Shown here: positions 9,098-18,086 of the stretch, piece by piece
How the letters are laid out: the number at the start of each line of letters is the position of its first letter
Numbering within the stretch: position 1 is the first letter of the stretch
DNA from: Arthrobacter subterraneus
Lineage (GTDB): Bacteria; Actinomycetota; Actinomycetes; Actinomycetales; Micrococcaceae
DNA: 64,000 bases
Direction: 5' to 3'
NCBI RefSeq assembly: GCF_900099735.1
Contig: NZ_FNDT01000001.1
Span: 62,001-126,000, forward strand
The notes under the pieces: generated by a model
Told to the model about the DNA's origin: nothing
Seen by the model: only the letters and a program-made list of their open reading frames with translations
Database searches by the model: none
Translations under genes and position numbers: made by a program

Positions 9098-9862
9098 CTA
9101 GAACCCTGCAATGGTGGCTTCGGTGTTCACCGGGACCACCTGGAAGGCCTCGGCGCTGGACCCGGCCGGCAGTCCTCCGCGCGCAGCGTTCGCTGCGAGG
9201 AACCCACGGACGGCAGCATTCATGCGGTCGAGGTCAGGGTGCTGGCTCGCGTGGAAACGCAGAGCGCGCATCTTGTCTTCCACATGGTCGGAGACATCAA
9301 CAAAGTGGTTCTCCAGCTGCGTTGGTCCACCGAAGAACCAGAGCCACGGCACCCGGTAGGCGCCGAGGCCGCGGGCCGCCAGCTCAGGAAAGGCGTAGGG
9401 ATTCTCGACCGCCGGGTAAATGGCACGCGTGACAGCTTCACCGCACGCCAGATGGTCCGGGTGGCTCTTCTGGATTCGCTCCCAGTTACGCTCCGGATGC
9501 ATGGCCAGGACAATCTGCGGCCGCACGCGCCTGATGAGTTCGACGACGCCGGCCACCACGTCGACCGTCGGTTCCAGGTAGCCGTCCCGGTATCCCAGGA
9601 AGTGCACTGAGTCCACACCCAGCAGCCGCGCCGCCGAGCGCTGCTCTTCGCGCCGACGCTCCACGATGTCCGGACGGTGCTCATCCGAGAAACCACCGGC
9701 GTCGCCGTCGGTCATGATGCAATATTCAACAGCGACGCCGGCTGCACGCCACTTCGCGACCGTACCGGCGGCTCCGAAATCGATGTCATCGGGGTGGGCC
9801 ACGAAGCACAGGACACGGCTCACACCCGCCTGGAGATCCTCGGGGATGGAGGCCGTGCTCAC
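9098..9862 (-). CDS. PIG-L family N-deacetylase
   Basis: This 254-residue protein belongs to the LmbE/PIG-L zinc deacetylases. AHPDDIDFGAAGT (residues 22-34) carries the zinc-binding His-Pro-Asp-Asp motif, and SHPDHLACGEA near residue 133 supplies the third ligand region. The family includes MshB and Mca of mycothiol metabolism and diacetylchitobiose deacetylases. No feature here fixes the substrate. The GTG start overlaps the etfA stop as GTGA, so it is coupled to the electron-transfer flavoprotein genes, an association I also recall from other Micrococcaceae. Confidence 0.87.
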   Translation of the reverse strand: MSTASIPEDLQAGVSRVLCFVAHPDDIDFGAAGTVAKWRAAGVAVEYCIMTDGDAGGFSDEHRPDIVERRREEQRSAARLLGVDSVHFLGYRDGYLEPTVDVVAGVVELIRRVRPQIVLAMHPERNWERIQKSHPDHLACGEAVTRAIYPAVENPYAFPELAARGLGAYRVPWLWFFGGPTQLENHFVDVSDHVEDKMRALRFHASQHPDLDRMNAAVRGFLAANAARGGLPAGSSAEAFQVVPVNTEATIAGF

Positions 9863-10803
9863 GTTCTGCGCTTCCTGATCTCCTCAGTTGCCTGCGGAAG
9901 CACTGAGGTCAGGTCTCCCACAATTCCGAAGTCGGCGATCTCGAAGACCGGCGCGTCAGGGTCCTTGTTGATGGCCACGATGATCTTGGCCGTCTGCATT
10001 CCGGCCTTCTGCTGGATAGCCCCGGAGATGCCGGCGGAAACGTAGAGCTGCGGCGAGACCGTTTTGCCGGTCTGGCCGATCTGGGCCGAATGGTCGATCC
10101 AGCCGGCGTCCGTTGCTGCGCGCGATGCTCCGACAGCGCCGCCGAGCGCATCCGCCAGATCCTCAAGCGGGCCGAAGTCGCCGTCCACGCCCCTGCCGCC
10201 CGCCACGACGATGCGGGCCTCATCAAGTGACGGCCGGCCGCTGGGTGCCTTCTCCGACCGGCCGGTGATCCGTGCGGCGGCGGGTGCTGCCACGTCAACC
10301 GGGTGGACGGCAGGTGCGGTGCCGCCCTGCGGCGCGGCGGCCTCCACGCTGTTGGCCTTGACCGTAATGATGGGCCGTCCGGTGGTCACTGAGGCGTTCA
10401 CAGTGTAGGAGCCTGCAAACACCGCCTTGGTGACCGCGAAGCTCTCATCCACCGCGACGGCGTCGGTAATCACTCCCGATGAGAGCCGGATACCGGCCCT
10501 GGCCGCGATTTCCTTCGCCTCGAACGTGTTCCCGAGAAGCACCGCCCCAGCGTCGGCAGCCTCAGCCGCCGCGGCGAGGAACGCCGCCTTGCCCGCGACC
10601 AGCAGCTCGTCCAGGCCTGCATTCGAGGGCTGGTAGACGGCGCCGACGCCGTAGGCGCCGAGTTCGGCCGCAACCTGGTCTCCCAGCTCCCCCACCAGCG
10701 CGACGGCGGGCTCTCCAAGGGTGGCCGCGAGGGTCAGCAGCTCACGGTCGGTCTTATGCAGGTTCTCACCGGGCGTATCGATGTACACGAGGACTTTTGC
10801 CAT
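9859..10803 (-). CDS. etfA: Electron transfer flavoprotein, alpha subunit
   Basis: The 314-residue product is the FAD-binding ETF subunit, which passes electrons from acyl-CoA and other dehydrogenases to the respiratory chain. The N-terminal domain starts KVLVYIDTPGENLHK. The C-terminal FAD site is clear: VVAGGRGV near residue 200, GASRAATDAGW near 230, QIGQTGKTVSPQLYVSAGISGA near 241 to 262, and VAINKDPDAPVFEIADFGIVGD near 280. It lies 41 bp downstream of etfB and overlaps the PIG-L gene at its 3' end. Confidence 0.95.
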   Translation of the reverse strand: MAKVLVYIDTPGENLHKTDRELLTLAATLGEPAVALVGELGDQVAAELGAYGVGAVYQPSNAGLDELLVAGKAAFLAAAAEAADAGAVLLGNTFEAKEIAARAGIRLSSGVITDAVAVDESFAVTKAVFAGSYTVNASVTTGRPIITVKANSVEAAAPQGGTAPAVHPVDVAAPAAARITGRSEKAPSGRPSLDEARIVVAGGRGVDGDFGPLEDLADALGGAVGASRAATDAGWIDHSAQIGQTGKTVSPQLYVSAGISGAIQQKAGMQTAKIIVAINKDPDAPVFEIADFGIVGDLTSVLPQATEEIRKRRT

Positions 10804-10844
10804 TCAACGGCTCCTTGTAGGTTGTGTCGCTGCGTCCGCGGCCG

Positions 10845-11669
10845 CTACAGCAGCTTCTGTTCTGCGAGGAAATCGACCAGACGCCGCCCGGCATCGCCTT
10901 CATCGGTGATGATGACGCCCTGGGACCGCGCAGGGCGGGGCTGCGCGTCCTCGACCCGGGTCCATGCTCCGGCGTGCCCCACCTCCGACGGGTCCACCCC
11001 CACGTCAGCGAGTGAGAGGACACTGATCTGCTTTTTCTTGGCTGCCATGATGCCCTTGAAATTGGGGTACCGGGGCTCATTGATCTGGTCGGTCACCGAG
11101 ACGATTGCGGGCAGGGTGCTTTCCACTGTCTCCGCCACGTTGTCACTCTCGCGGCGTGCGGTAAGGTGCCACGCACCGCCGTCGTGCCGCAGTTCAAGAC
11201 TCGACGCAAAGGTTACCTGCGGCAGCTCCAGCAGCTCCGCAAGCTGCGCCGGCACCAGCGAGGTCTCCCCGTCAGTGGAGGCCATGCCGGTGAGCACCAG
11301 GTCCACGTCACCCAGATGCCGGATAACGGCGGCGAGCGCGCGCGAGGTGCCGGAGGCGTCAGAGCCGGCCAGTGCGTCGTCGGTGAGGTGGACACCTTCA
11401 TGGGCGCCGATCTGGAGGGACTTCTTGACTGCGTTCACCGCGCCCGCCCCGCCCATGGTCACTGCCGTCACGCGGTGGCCCGCGCCGTCCCCGCCATGCG
11501 CTTCAACGAGCTGCAGCGCCGCCTCAAGGGCGTACTCGTCGAGCTCCGACAGGATGCTCTCCGAACGGTCCGTGGTGCGGTCGTCTCCATTGAGGTGACG
11601 ATCGAACTGCGTATCCGGTACGTGCTTCACCAACACCGCGATTCTCAGCGCGGGAGTGGTCTCGTCCAT
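10845..11669 (-). CDS. etfB: Electron transfer flavoprotein, beta subunit
   Basis: This 274-residue ETF beta subunit pairs with EtfA in the cytoplasm and carries the AMP-type site. Family marks are AVLVKHVPDTQ near the start, LSELDEYALEAALQL near 50, LTGMASTDGETSLVPAQLAELL near 135 to 157, and PRYPNFKGIMAAKKKQI near 215. I chose the ATG at 11669 (MDETTPALR) because a good Shine-Dalgarno GGAGGA lies about 10 bases upstream, and the longer open frame has neither a site nor similarity. It is the first gene of an etfB-etfA-PIG-L operon. Confidence 0.94.
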   Translation of the reverse strand: MDETTPALRIAVLVKHVPDTQFDRHLNGDDRTTDRSESILSELDEYALEAALQLVEAHGGDGAGHRVTAVTMGGAGAVNAVKKSLQIGAHEGVHLTDDALAGSDASGTSRALAAVIRHLGDVDLVLTGMASTDGETSLVPAQLAELLELPQVTFASSLELRHDGGAWHLTARRESDNVAETVESTLPAIVSVTDQINEPRYPNFKGIMAAKKKQISVLSLADVGVDPSEVGHAGAWTRVEDAQPRPARSQGVIITDEGDAGRRLVDFLAEQKLL

Positions 11670-11749
11670 GTGCTGCCTTTCCTCCGGCTTCCAGCTGGCC
11701 CGCACACAAGCTAACCACACGGGTGTGCCGATTACCGCAGCTATATGAC

Positions 11750-11785
11750 GAAGCAGCGGCCCGCCGGTGCACGGGCCGCTGCTTC
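11750..11785 (-). terminator. Strong hairpin terminator after htrA
   Basis: A perfect 13-bp inverted repeat (GAAGCAGCGGCCC, 11750-11762, with its complement at 11773-11785) flanks a 10-base loop. It lies 23 bp beyond the stop of the minus-strand htrA gene. The following minus-strand sequence has only a short T-poor tail, so it is either a GC-rich terminator of the actinobacterial kind or an mRNA-stabilising end. Confidence 0.7.
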
Positions 11786-11807
11786 GCTGATTCCGGGGTC
11801 TGCCTGG

Positions 11808-13280
11808 TTACGCCGGCGCCTGTCCCACCGTGACATCAAGGGTCAGGGTTTCGCCGCCGCGCACGAGTTCGACCTGGGCGGATTCGCCTTCGGCGAGCAT
11901 CCGGACGGCCGCGGTCAGGGCCTGCGGGTCTTCGATGGGCAGGTCACCGACGCGGGTGATGATGTCGCCTTCCTGGAACCCGGCTGCCTCAGCCGGGCTG
12001 CCCGCCTCCACGGTCTGGACCTGCGCCCCGATGGAGAAGGAGCTGCTGCCCTCCGCGTTGCCGGATGCTGCTGCTCCCACGCTGACACCGAGGAAACCGT
12101 GCGAGGCTTCTCCAGTGGCGATGATCTCCTCGGCTACGCGCTGGGCATAGTTGATCGGAATCGAGAAACCCACCCCGATGTTGCCGGCGCTCTCCCCGGT
12201 ACCTGCGGAAGCGATTGCGACGTTGACACCGATGATCCGCCCCTCTGAATCAACCAGCGCGCCCCCCGAGTTGCCCTGGTTGATGGCGGCGTCCGTCTGG
12301 ATGACGTTGAGATAGATGGAGCCCTGCCCGCCCGGCTGGGGCGCCTGGGAACCGTCCGGCGGTAGGAAGTTGAAGCCGTCTCCCGGGTCCTGTTCCGGCG
12401 CGTCGGACTGTTCCTCGGGAACAGCCGAGGACTGCACGCTGATTGTCCGGTTGAGGGTGGAGATGATCCCGTCGGTGACAGTGCCGCTCAGGCCCAGCGG
12501 CGCTCCGATCGCGATGGCGACGTCGCCGACGTTGAGGGCGGAGGAATCTGCGAGGGTTGCCGGCTGAAGGTCCGGCGCATCGATCTTGATCACTGCCAGG
12601 TCCGAGAGCGGATCCGTGCCGACCACCTGCGCCTGGAACACCCGGCCGTCATTGGTGCGGACCTCCACAGCGGGATCCGCCACCTGACCGCCGAGGGTGA
12701 CAACGTGGGTGTTGGTGAGGATGTGCCCCTCTGCATCGAGGATGATCCCGGAGCCCGAGCCGCCTGAGCCGCCTCCGTTCACGGAAATCGTGACGACGCT
12801 GGGGGACGCCTTGGCTGCGGCGCCCGTGATCTGGTTCACGCTCTCGGTGTCGTTGACCACCACCGATTGGGGCTGCGCCGCGCCGTTGTTCGACGCGGGG
12901 TTGCCCGATTCAAGCAGCGCATCCGTACCGGCCGCGACGCCGCCGCCGACGAGCCCCGCTATCAGCATGCCGGCCAGGAAGGTTCCGGTGCCGATCCGCT
13001 TCTTCCCCCCGGACTGCTTCTCACCGGACCCTTCCGTGTGAGAAGGAAGTCCGTAGCCGTAAGAGGTATTGGCCTCGTCGTAGGTGTAGCGATCCGCCTG
13101 GTGGTCATCGGCCGCGTAGCCGGAATGCTGGAGCGGGGAAGTAAAAGGCTGCCCCGGATGCTGATCGGTGACCGGCTGACCGGAGTCCGCGGGAGGCGTC
13201 GTGGTTCCAGGAGGCGCCGGCGGATTCTGCGGGCGCGGCGGAAGCGGTCCGTTGTATGAACCGGGGTTGTTCTCGGTCAT
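11808..13280 (-). CDS. Membrane-anchored HtrA/DegP-type serine protease with PDZ domain (PepD-like)
   Basis: This 490-residue S1C protease has a Pro/Gln-rich cytoplasmic head (1-90), one transmembrane helix (about 97-117), a trypsin-like domain with H192 (LTNTHVV), D227 (SDLAVIKI) and S338 (NQGNSGGALV), and a C-terminal PDZ domain (about 395-485, GSPAEAAGFQEGDIITRVGD). A Pro/Asp-rich loop at about 285-322 interrupts the protease domain. The start at 13280 follows AAAGGA. It should act outside the membrane in quality control of envelope proteins. It is divergent from the TPM-domain/PspA genes, which suggests a shared envelope-stress theme. Confidence 0.9.
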   Translation of the reverse strand: MTENNPGSYNGPLPPRPQNPPAPPGTTTPPADSGQPVTDQHPGQPFTSPLQHSGYAADDHQADRYTYDEANTSYGYGLPSHTEGSGEKQSGGKKRIGTGTFLAGMLIAGLVGGGVAAGTDALLESGNPASNNGAAQPQSVVVNDTESVNQITGAAAKASPSVVTISVNGGGSGGSGSGIILDAEGHILTNTHVVTLGGQVADPAVEVRTNDGRVFQAQVVGTDPLSDLAVIKIDAPDLQPATLADSSALNVGDVAIAIGAPLGLSGTVTDGIISTLNRTISVQSSAVPEEQSDAPEQDPGDGFNFLPPDGSQAPQPGGQGSIYLNVIQTDAAINQGNSGGALVDSEGRIIGVNVAIASAGTGESAGNIGVGFSIPINYAQRVAEEIIATGEASHGFLGVSVGAAASGNAEGSSSFSIGAQVQTVEAGSPAEAAGFQEGDIITRVGDLPIEDPQALTAAVRMLAEGESAQVELVRGGETLTLDVTVGQAPA

Positions 13281-13570
13281 CGGTTGTCCTTTCACTGGTG
13301 CTCCCTGAACTATGCCAAAGCAGTCTGTGCCCGCGGATGACGTTCCCTGTACGGCACCTGTGAACCAACCGAAAGCCGTCGCCCTCGTCCATTGTCCCGC
13401 ATCACCAACGACGCCGGCGCGTGCGTTTCGCTGCTGGCATAGCCCGGTGGACGGCCCCCAAACGGCACCATAGAATCGCAGTCAGGCGGACCCCTGGGGA
13501 TATATGCCCTTGCGCGACGGTGGTTCGCCGGTTCCCGGAGCGCCCGGCGGACACTGCTGAAGGGTCATGA

Positions 13571-15679
13571 ATGAAGCCAAGCATCACACGCATCGGCTCC
13601 GCGGCGGGTGTTGGGGCCCTGGCTCTGATGGTTCCGCTTGCCCTTGCACCCGCCCACGCCGTCGATCCTGTCGACTTCAGCTCCGGGACGACGGTTATCG
13701 ATCAGGCCGATGTCCTCTCGGAGACTGAGGAGCAGCAGGTCGAGCAGTCAATCGAGCAGCTGCAAAGCGAACACGGATACACGCTCCACGTTGCCTATGT
13801 CGACTCCTTCACCAATCCCTCAGATCCCCTCCAATGGGCTATCGCCTCCGCCGAGGCCAGCACGTTCCAGGCTGATGACGCAATCTTTGTGGTCAGCGTC
13901 GGTGAAAGCAGGGGCGGCATCCTGGCGGACAGCTCAAGCGAGGTGGACAGTCAGTCCGCCGCCATCTACCAGAGCTTCGCCAGACCGGAGCTGAGCGACG
14001 GCGACTGGACGGGCGCCGCGCTGGCAGCCGTCACGGGTGTCGACCAGGTGCTCGACGGCGGCTCTGTCGGTACCGCCGAAACTGCAGCGGATACCGGAGG
14101 CGGAGGCTCTTTCCTCTTTCTTGGCGGATTGCTGGTCCTTGCCGGGGTGGGCGGCTACTTCTATCTCCGGTCAAAGCGTGGAAAACCCGCCCCCCAGCAG
14201 ACCCAGCACGCCTCCGAGATAGAGTTCGGTCCCGGCCGCGGCGCTGACGGGCAGGTACTCGACCCGCTGGCCTCACTCAGCGTGGAGGACCTGCGGCGGC
14301 GTGCGGGAACGCTTCTCATCGCCGCAGATGACGCCATCAAGTCAAGTGAACAGGAACTTGGCTTCGCCCAGGCACAGTACGGCGATGACGCCGTCAAGCC
14401 GTTCGCCGAGGACATTGCTGTAGCGAAGGCGCACATGAGCGAGTCGTTCAAACTGCAGCAGCAGCTCGATGACCACATTCCGGACACCGAGGAAGACCAG
14501 CGGAAGTGGCTCGGGGACATCATTCGCCGGTGTGAGTCAGTGAACGCCAGCCTCCAGGAACACAAGGCTGACTTCGACGCGCTCCGCAAACTCGAACGCA
14601 ACGCCCCGCAAGCGCTGGCGGACGCCCAGGCGGCGGCCGCCGACGTCGGAACCCGGCTCACCGCGGCGGAGGAAACCCTGCGACAACTGCAGAACCGGTA
14701 TGCACCCTCAGCCACCTCGCAGGTCGAGGACAACGTACAGCAGGCACGTGAGCGTCTGCAGTTCGTCGACAATGCCGCCGCCACCTCCCAGAGGCACCTC
14801 TCGGACGGAAACACCAGCGCCGCCGTCGTTGCCGTCCGCGCCACCGAGGAGGGCGTGCACCAGACCAAGGTGCTCCTGGACGCCATCGACCGCCGAGCCG
14901 CTGAGCTCTCATCCGCTGAACAGGAGATGGAGCGGGCGGTGTCGGACACGGCCCAGGATCTCGCCCAGGCCCAGGCGATGGTCGCGGCAGGGTCCAACCC
15001 GGAACTTGCCGGGCCGGTGGCGGGGGCACGCGCGGCGCTGGAGTCGGTCAGGCAGGAAATCTCGTCGGGCCGGATCGACCCGGTGGCCCTTCTGCAACGC
15101 GTGGAGAACGCACACACGCAACTGGACGCCGCGATCGGCGGAGTCCGCGACCAGGCGGAACAGACCCGGCGTGCACGCGAAAGCCTGCAGCACACCGTCA
15201 TGGCAGCCCAGTCACGGATTTCCGGCACCGCGGACTACATCCGCGCCCGCCGCGGCGGTGTGGGCAGCGAAGCGAGGACGCGCCTGGCGGAAGCCGAACG
15301 CAATCTCGACTACGCGCTGCGCATCCAGCAGGATGACCCGGTGACCGCCTTCTCCCATGCGCAGCAGGCATTGGCGCTTGCCGAGCAGGCCGGCCAGATC
15401 GCCCAGAGTGATGTGGAGGGCTTCGGTGGCAGGATGGGAGGCTTCGGCGGAGGCGGCATGTTCGGCGGCCGCGGAGACGGCATGGGAGGCGCGCTGCTCG
15501 GCGGAATCCTGATCGGCTCCATTCTGAACGGAGGCGGCCACGGCGGCGGACTCTTCGGCGGCGGTGGCGGCGGATTCAGCGGTGGAGACGGCGGCATGTT
15601 CGGCGGCGGCGGCTTCGGGGGCTTCGACGCCGGCGGCGGCGGCTTCGGTGATTTCGGGGGCGGCTTCGGAGATTTCTAG
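13571..15679 (+). CDS. TPM-domain membrane protein with long coiled coil and Gly/Phe-rich tail
   Basis: The 702-residue product has a signal peptide ending near AHA (residue 30), an extracytoplasmic TPM domain (about 35-150, VIDQADVLSETEEQQVEQSI, DDAIFVVSVGESRGG), a transmembrane helix near 178-196 (FLFLGGLLVLAGVGGYFYL), a long Ala/Glu/Gln/Arg-rich coiled coil (about 210-610) and a Gly/Phe repeat tail (GGGFGGF-like, about 615-702). TPM domains occur in photosystem II repair proteins and bacterial membrane proteins. The coiled coil would face the cytoplasm. AGGG lies 7 bases before the ATG at 13571. pspA follows after 50 bp, so joint function at the membrane is likely. Confidence 0.85.
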   Translation: MKPSITRIGSAAGVGALALMVPLALAPAHAVDPVDFSSGTTVIDQADVLSETEEQQVEQSIEQLQSEHGYTLHVAYVDSFTNPSDPLQWAIASAEASTFQADDAIFVVSVGESRGGILADSSSEVDSQSAAIYQSFARPELSDGDWTGAALAAVTGVDQVLDGGSVGTAETAADTGGGGSFLFLGGLLVLAGVGGYFYLRSKRGKPAPQQTQHASEIEFGPGRGADGQVLDPLASLSVEDLRRRAGTLLIAADDAIKSSEQELGFAQAQYGDDAVKPFAEDIAVAKAHMSESFKLQQQLDDHIPDTEEDQRKWLGDIIRRCESVNASLQEHKADFDALRKLERNAPQALADAQAAAADVGTRLTAAEETLRQLQNRYAPSATSQVEDNVQQARERLQFVDNAAATSQRHLSDGNTSAAVVAVRATEEGVHQTKVLLDAIDRRAAELSSAEQEMERAVSDTAQDLAQAQAMVAAGSNPELAGPVAGARAALESVRQEISSGRIDPVALLQRVENAHTQLDAAIGGVRDQAEQTRRARESLQHTVMAAQSRISGTADYIRARRGGVGSEARTRLAEAERNLDYALRIQQDDPVTAFSHAQQALALAEQAGQIAQSDVEGFGGRMGGFGGGGMFGGRGDGMGGALLGGILIGSILNGGGHGGGLFGGGGGGFSGGDGGMFGGGGFGGFDAGGGGFGDFGGGFGDF

Positions 15680-15729
15680 GTGAGCGATCAACAGGCAATG
15701 AACTATTCAGGAAGATCGAAAGGTATCCC

Positions 15730-16497
15730 ATGGTAAAGCAATCGATATTCGGACGTATGGCCACGCTGGCGAAGGCCAACATCAACGCGCTGCTCGATCA
15801 GGCGGAAGACCCGCAGAAGATGCTCGATCAGATGGTCCGCGATTACTCGAACAGCATCGCCGAAGCGGAAAGCGCCGTGGCGCAGACCATCGGCAATCTG
15901 CGCATGCTGCAGGAGGATTACAACGAGGACCGCGAGAACGCGCGCAACTGGGGCAACAAGGCGCTGGCGGCGTCCAGGAAGGCCGACGAGTACCGTGCAT
16001 CCGGTGACACCGCAGACGCAGAGAAGTTCGACAATCTGGCGAAGGTAGCCATCCAGCGCCAGATCACTGCGGAAAACGAGGCCAAGGGAGCCGAGCCGAC
16101 CATTGCGTCGCAGACAGAGATTGTCGACAAGCTCAAGGCCGGGCTGAACCAGATGAAGGGCAAGCTCAACGAGCTGACCAGCAAGCGCGATGAGTTGATC
16201 GCACGGTCCCGCACCGCTGCAGCGCAGGCCCAGGTGCATGACGCCATGAAGAGCATCGACTTCATGGACCCCACCAGTGAAGTGGGCCGCTTCGAAGAGA
16301 AAATCCGCCGCGAGGAAGCCCGGGTCCTCGGTCAGGCCGAACTGGCCAATTCAAGCCTCGATTCCCAGTTCGAGAGCCTTGAGGACCTCGGGGAACAGAG
16401 CGAGATCGAGGCACGCCTCGCTGCGCTCAAGTCAGGCAGCGCCGCCTCGAACGCACCCTCCGCCATCGAGCAGGGCGAGGAAAGCCCCAAATACTGA
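15730..16497 (+). CDS. pspA: PspA/IM30 (Vipp1) family phage-shock protein A
   Basis: This 255-residue protein is almost entirely alpha-helical, as expected for PspA/Vipp1. The amphipathic N-terminal helix (SIFGRMATLAKANINALL) is followed by the characteristic DQAEDPQKMLDQMVRDY, long coiled-coil helices, and the later segment SIDFMDPTSEVGRFEEKIRR. PspA oligomers bind stressed inner membrane and prevent proton leakage. AGGT lies shortly before the ATG. It follows the TPM-domain gene by 50 bp and ends at a strong terminator, so the two form an operon. Confidence 0.95.
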   Translation: MVKQSIFGRMATLAKANINALLDQAEDPQKMLDQMVRDYSNSIAEAESAVAQTIGNLRMLQEDYNEDRENARNWGNKALAASRKADEYRASGDTADAEKFDNLAKVAIQRQITAENEAKGAEPTIASQTEIVDKLKAGLNQMKGKLNELTSKRDELIARSRTAAAQAQVHDAMKSIDFMDPTSEVGRFEEKIRREEARVLGQAELANSSLDSQFESLEDLGEQSEIEARLAALKSGSAASNAPSAIEQGEESPKY

Positions 16498-16514
16498 TCC
16501 TGCCCTCAGACGGT

Positions 16515-16553
16515 ACGACGGCGGTCTTCCACAGGCCGCCGTCGTCCGCTTTT
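16515..16553 (+). terminator. Rho-independent terminator after pspA
   Basis: A perfect 10-bp stem (ACGACGGCGG at 16515-16524, complement at 16536-16545), extendable by two pairs, has a short loop and is followed by CCGCTTTTA. It lies 18 bp after the pspA stop. Confidence 0.85.
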
Positions 16554-16592
16554 AACGCCGTCGTCTATCAACGCCTCCGGTCGCTTCTCAAA

Positions 16593-16623
16593 GGGACCGT
16601 CCGCTTCAACGGGACCGTCCGCT
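16593..16623. repeat. Two direct 13-bp repeats between pspA and the photolyase gene
   Basis: GGGACCGTCCGCT occurs at 16593-16605 and again at 16611-16623, an 18-bp period. It contains the short palindrome GGACCGTCC. It lies in the 144-bp spacer between the pspA terminator and phr. I see no gene in the spacer. Confidence 0.7.
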
Positions 16624-16697
16624 CTCAAGAACCACGCCGCGCATCAACGCAGCCGGCCGTCGTCCGCGGTGGAACCGGCCGCCGGTAGATTGGCACC

Positions 16698-18086
16698 ATG
16701 GCCCTGACTGTAGTGTGGCTCCGCGACGATCTGCGCCTTGCCGACAACCCTGCCCTCCACGCCGCCGCAGAACGCGGTGAGGTAGTGGTCTGTTACGTCC
16801 TTGACGAGGTCAGCGAGGGGATCCGGCCGCTCGGCGGTGCAAGCCGCTGGTGGCTCCATCACTCGCTCACCGCGCTTGGCGCGTCACTGAAGGAACGCGG
16901 CATGGAGCTGATACTGCGATCCGGTCCTGCGCAGGCTGTGGTGCCCCGTGTGGCTGCAGAGTGTGAAGCGGATGCCGTCTTCTGGAACCGGCGGTACGGA
17001 CTGGCCGAGCGGACACAGGATGCTGCCCTCAAGGCCTCGCTGGGCGACGGCGGATACGCCGTGCGGAGCTTCCAGGCGAACCTTCTGTTTGAGCCGTGGG
17101 AAGTGACCACGGGAAGCGGCACTCCCTATAAGGTTTTCAGTCCGTTCTGGCGCGCGTGCCGGAACCGGCCGGCGCCGCGGGCGCCTCTCGGTGTTCCGGG
17201 GTCGCTGAATGGCCCGGTGACGGAGTCTGAGGACCTTGCGTCGTGGCGGCTGCTCCCGTACGCCCCCGACTGGGCAGCCGGCCTGCGGGAAACCTGGGAT
17301 CCGGGCGAGCACGCTGCGCAATCCCGCCTGCAGCACTTCCTGGCTGAAACCATTGACGGGTACGCCCGTGCACGCGAACTGCCCGACACCGAGGGAACCA
17401 GCCGGCTGTCACCGCATCTGCGCTTCGGCGAGATCAGCCCGTTCCAGGTGTGGCAGCTGGCCGGGGCCGATTCCGGGACTGCAGCCGCAGGTGATCTGAC
17501 GGTTTTCATGCAGGAGCTCGGCTGGCGGGAATTCTGTTGGCAGCTTCTCTATCATCAGCCGGATCTGGCCACCGCGAACTACCGTCCCGAATTCAATGCG
17601 TTCCCCTGGCAGCAGCCCGTCGAAGAGGAACTGGACGCCTGGCGTTACGGCCGCACAGGCTTTCCGCTCATCGACGCGGGCATGCGCCAGCTGTGGCATA
17701 CCGGATGGATGCACAACCGGGTACGCATGGCAGCCGGATCCTTCCTGATCAAGAACATGATGGTGGACTGGAGGGTCGGCGAACAGTGGTTCTGGGACAC
17801 CCTGGTGGATGCCGACCCTGCAAACAACCCGGCGAACTGGCAGTGGGTGGCCGGTTCAGGCGCCGATGCGGCACCCTACTTCCGGATCTTCAATCCGGTG
17901 ACGCAGAGCAAAAAGTTCGACGCCGACGGCGGTTACCTTCGCCGGTGGATTCCGGAGCTGCGCTCCGCCGGCAATGTCCATGAGCCGTGGAAGGAAGGCG
18001 TCAGCGGCTACCCTGCGCCTCTCCTGGACCTGAAAGCCTCGAGGGATCAGGCCCTGAGCGCGTATCAGGATCTTCGGCAGGCCTAG
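16698..18086 (+). CDS. phr: Deoxyribodipyrimidine photolyase
   Basis: The 462-residue flavoprotein repairs cyclobutane pyrimidine dimers with blue light. It has the N-terminal antenna domain (VVWLRDDLRLADNPAL at residues 5-20, FWNRRYG near 95) and the FAD-binding helical domain (TSRLSPHLRFGEISPFQVW near 235-252, ELGWREFCWQLLYHQP near 273, MHNRVRMAAGSFLIK near 338, NNPANWQWVAGSGADAAPYF near 377-396, FNPVTQSKKFDADGGYLRRW near 398-417). These match class I CPD photolyases. The last 86 bases overlap the convergent DUF6328 gene. Confidence 0.93.
   Translation: MALTVVWLRDDLRLADNPALHAAAERGEVVVCYVLDEVSEGIRPLGGASRWWLHHSLTALGASLKERGMELILRSGPAQAVVPRVAAECEADAVFWNRRYGLAERTQDAALKASLGDGGYAVRSFQANLLFEPWEVTTGSGTPYKVFSPFWRACRNRPAPRAPLGVPGSLNGPVTESEDLASWRLLPYAPDWAAGLRETWDPGEHAAQSRLQHFLAETIDGYARARELPDTEGTSRLSPHLRFGEISPFQVWQLAGADSGTAAAGDLTVFMQELGWREFCWQLLYHQPDLATANYRPEFNAFPWQQPVEEELDAWRYGRTGFPLIDAGMRQLWHTGWMHNRVRMAAGSFLIKNMMVDWRVGEQWFWDTLVDADPANNPANWQWVAGSGADAAPYFRIFNPVTQSKKFDADGGYLRRWIPELRSAGNVHEPWKEGVSGYPAPLLDLKASRDQALSAYQDLRQA

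Noticed and set aside
14161-15228. A 355-codon antisense frame in the TPM-domain gene, and similar frames elsewhere (841-2058, 5142-6353, 43515-45287)
   Set aside because: All lie opposite or out of frame with recognised genes and show only compositional bias.
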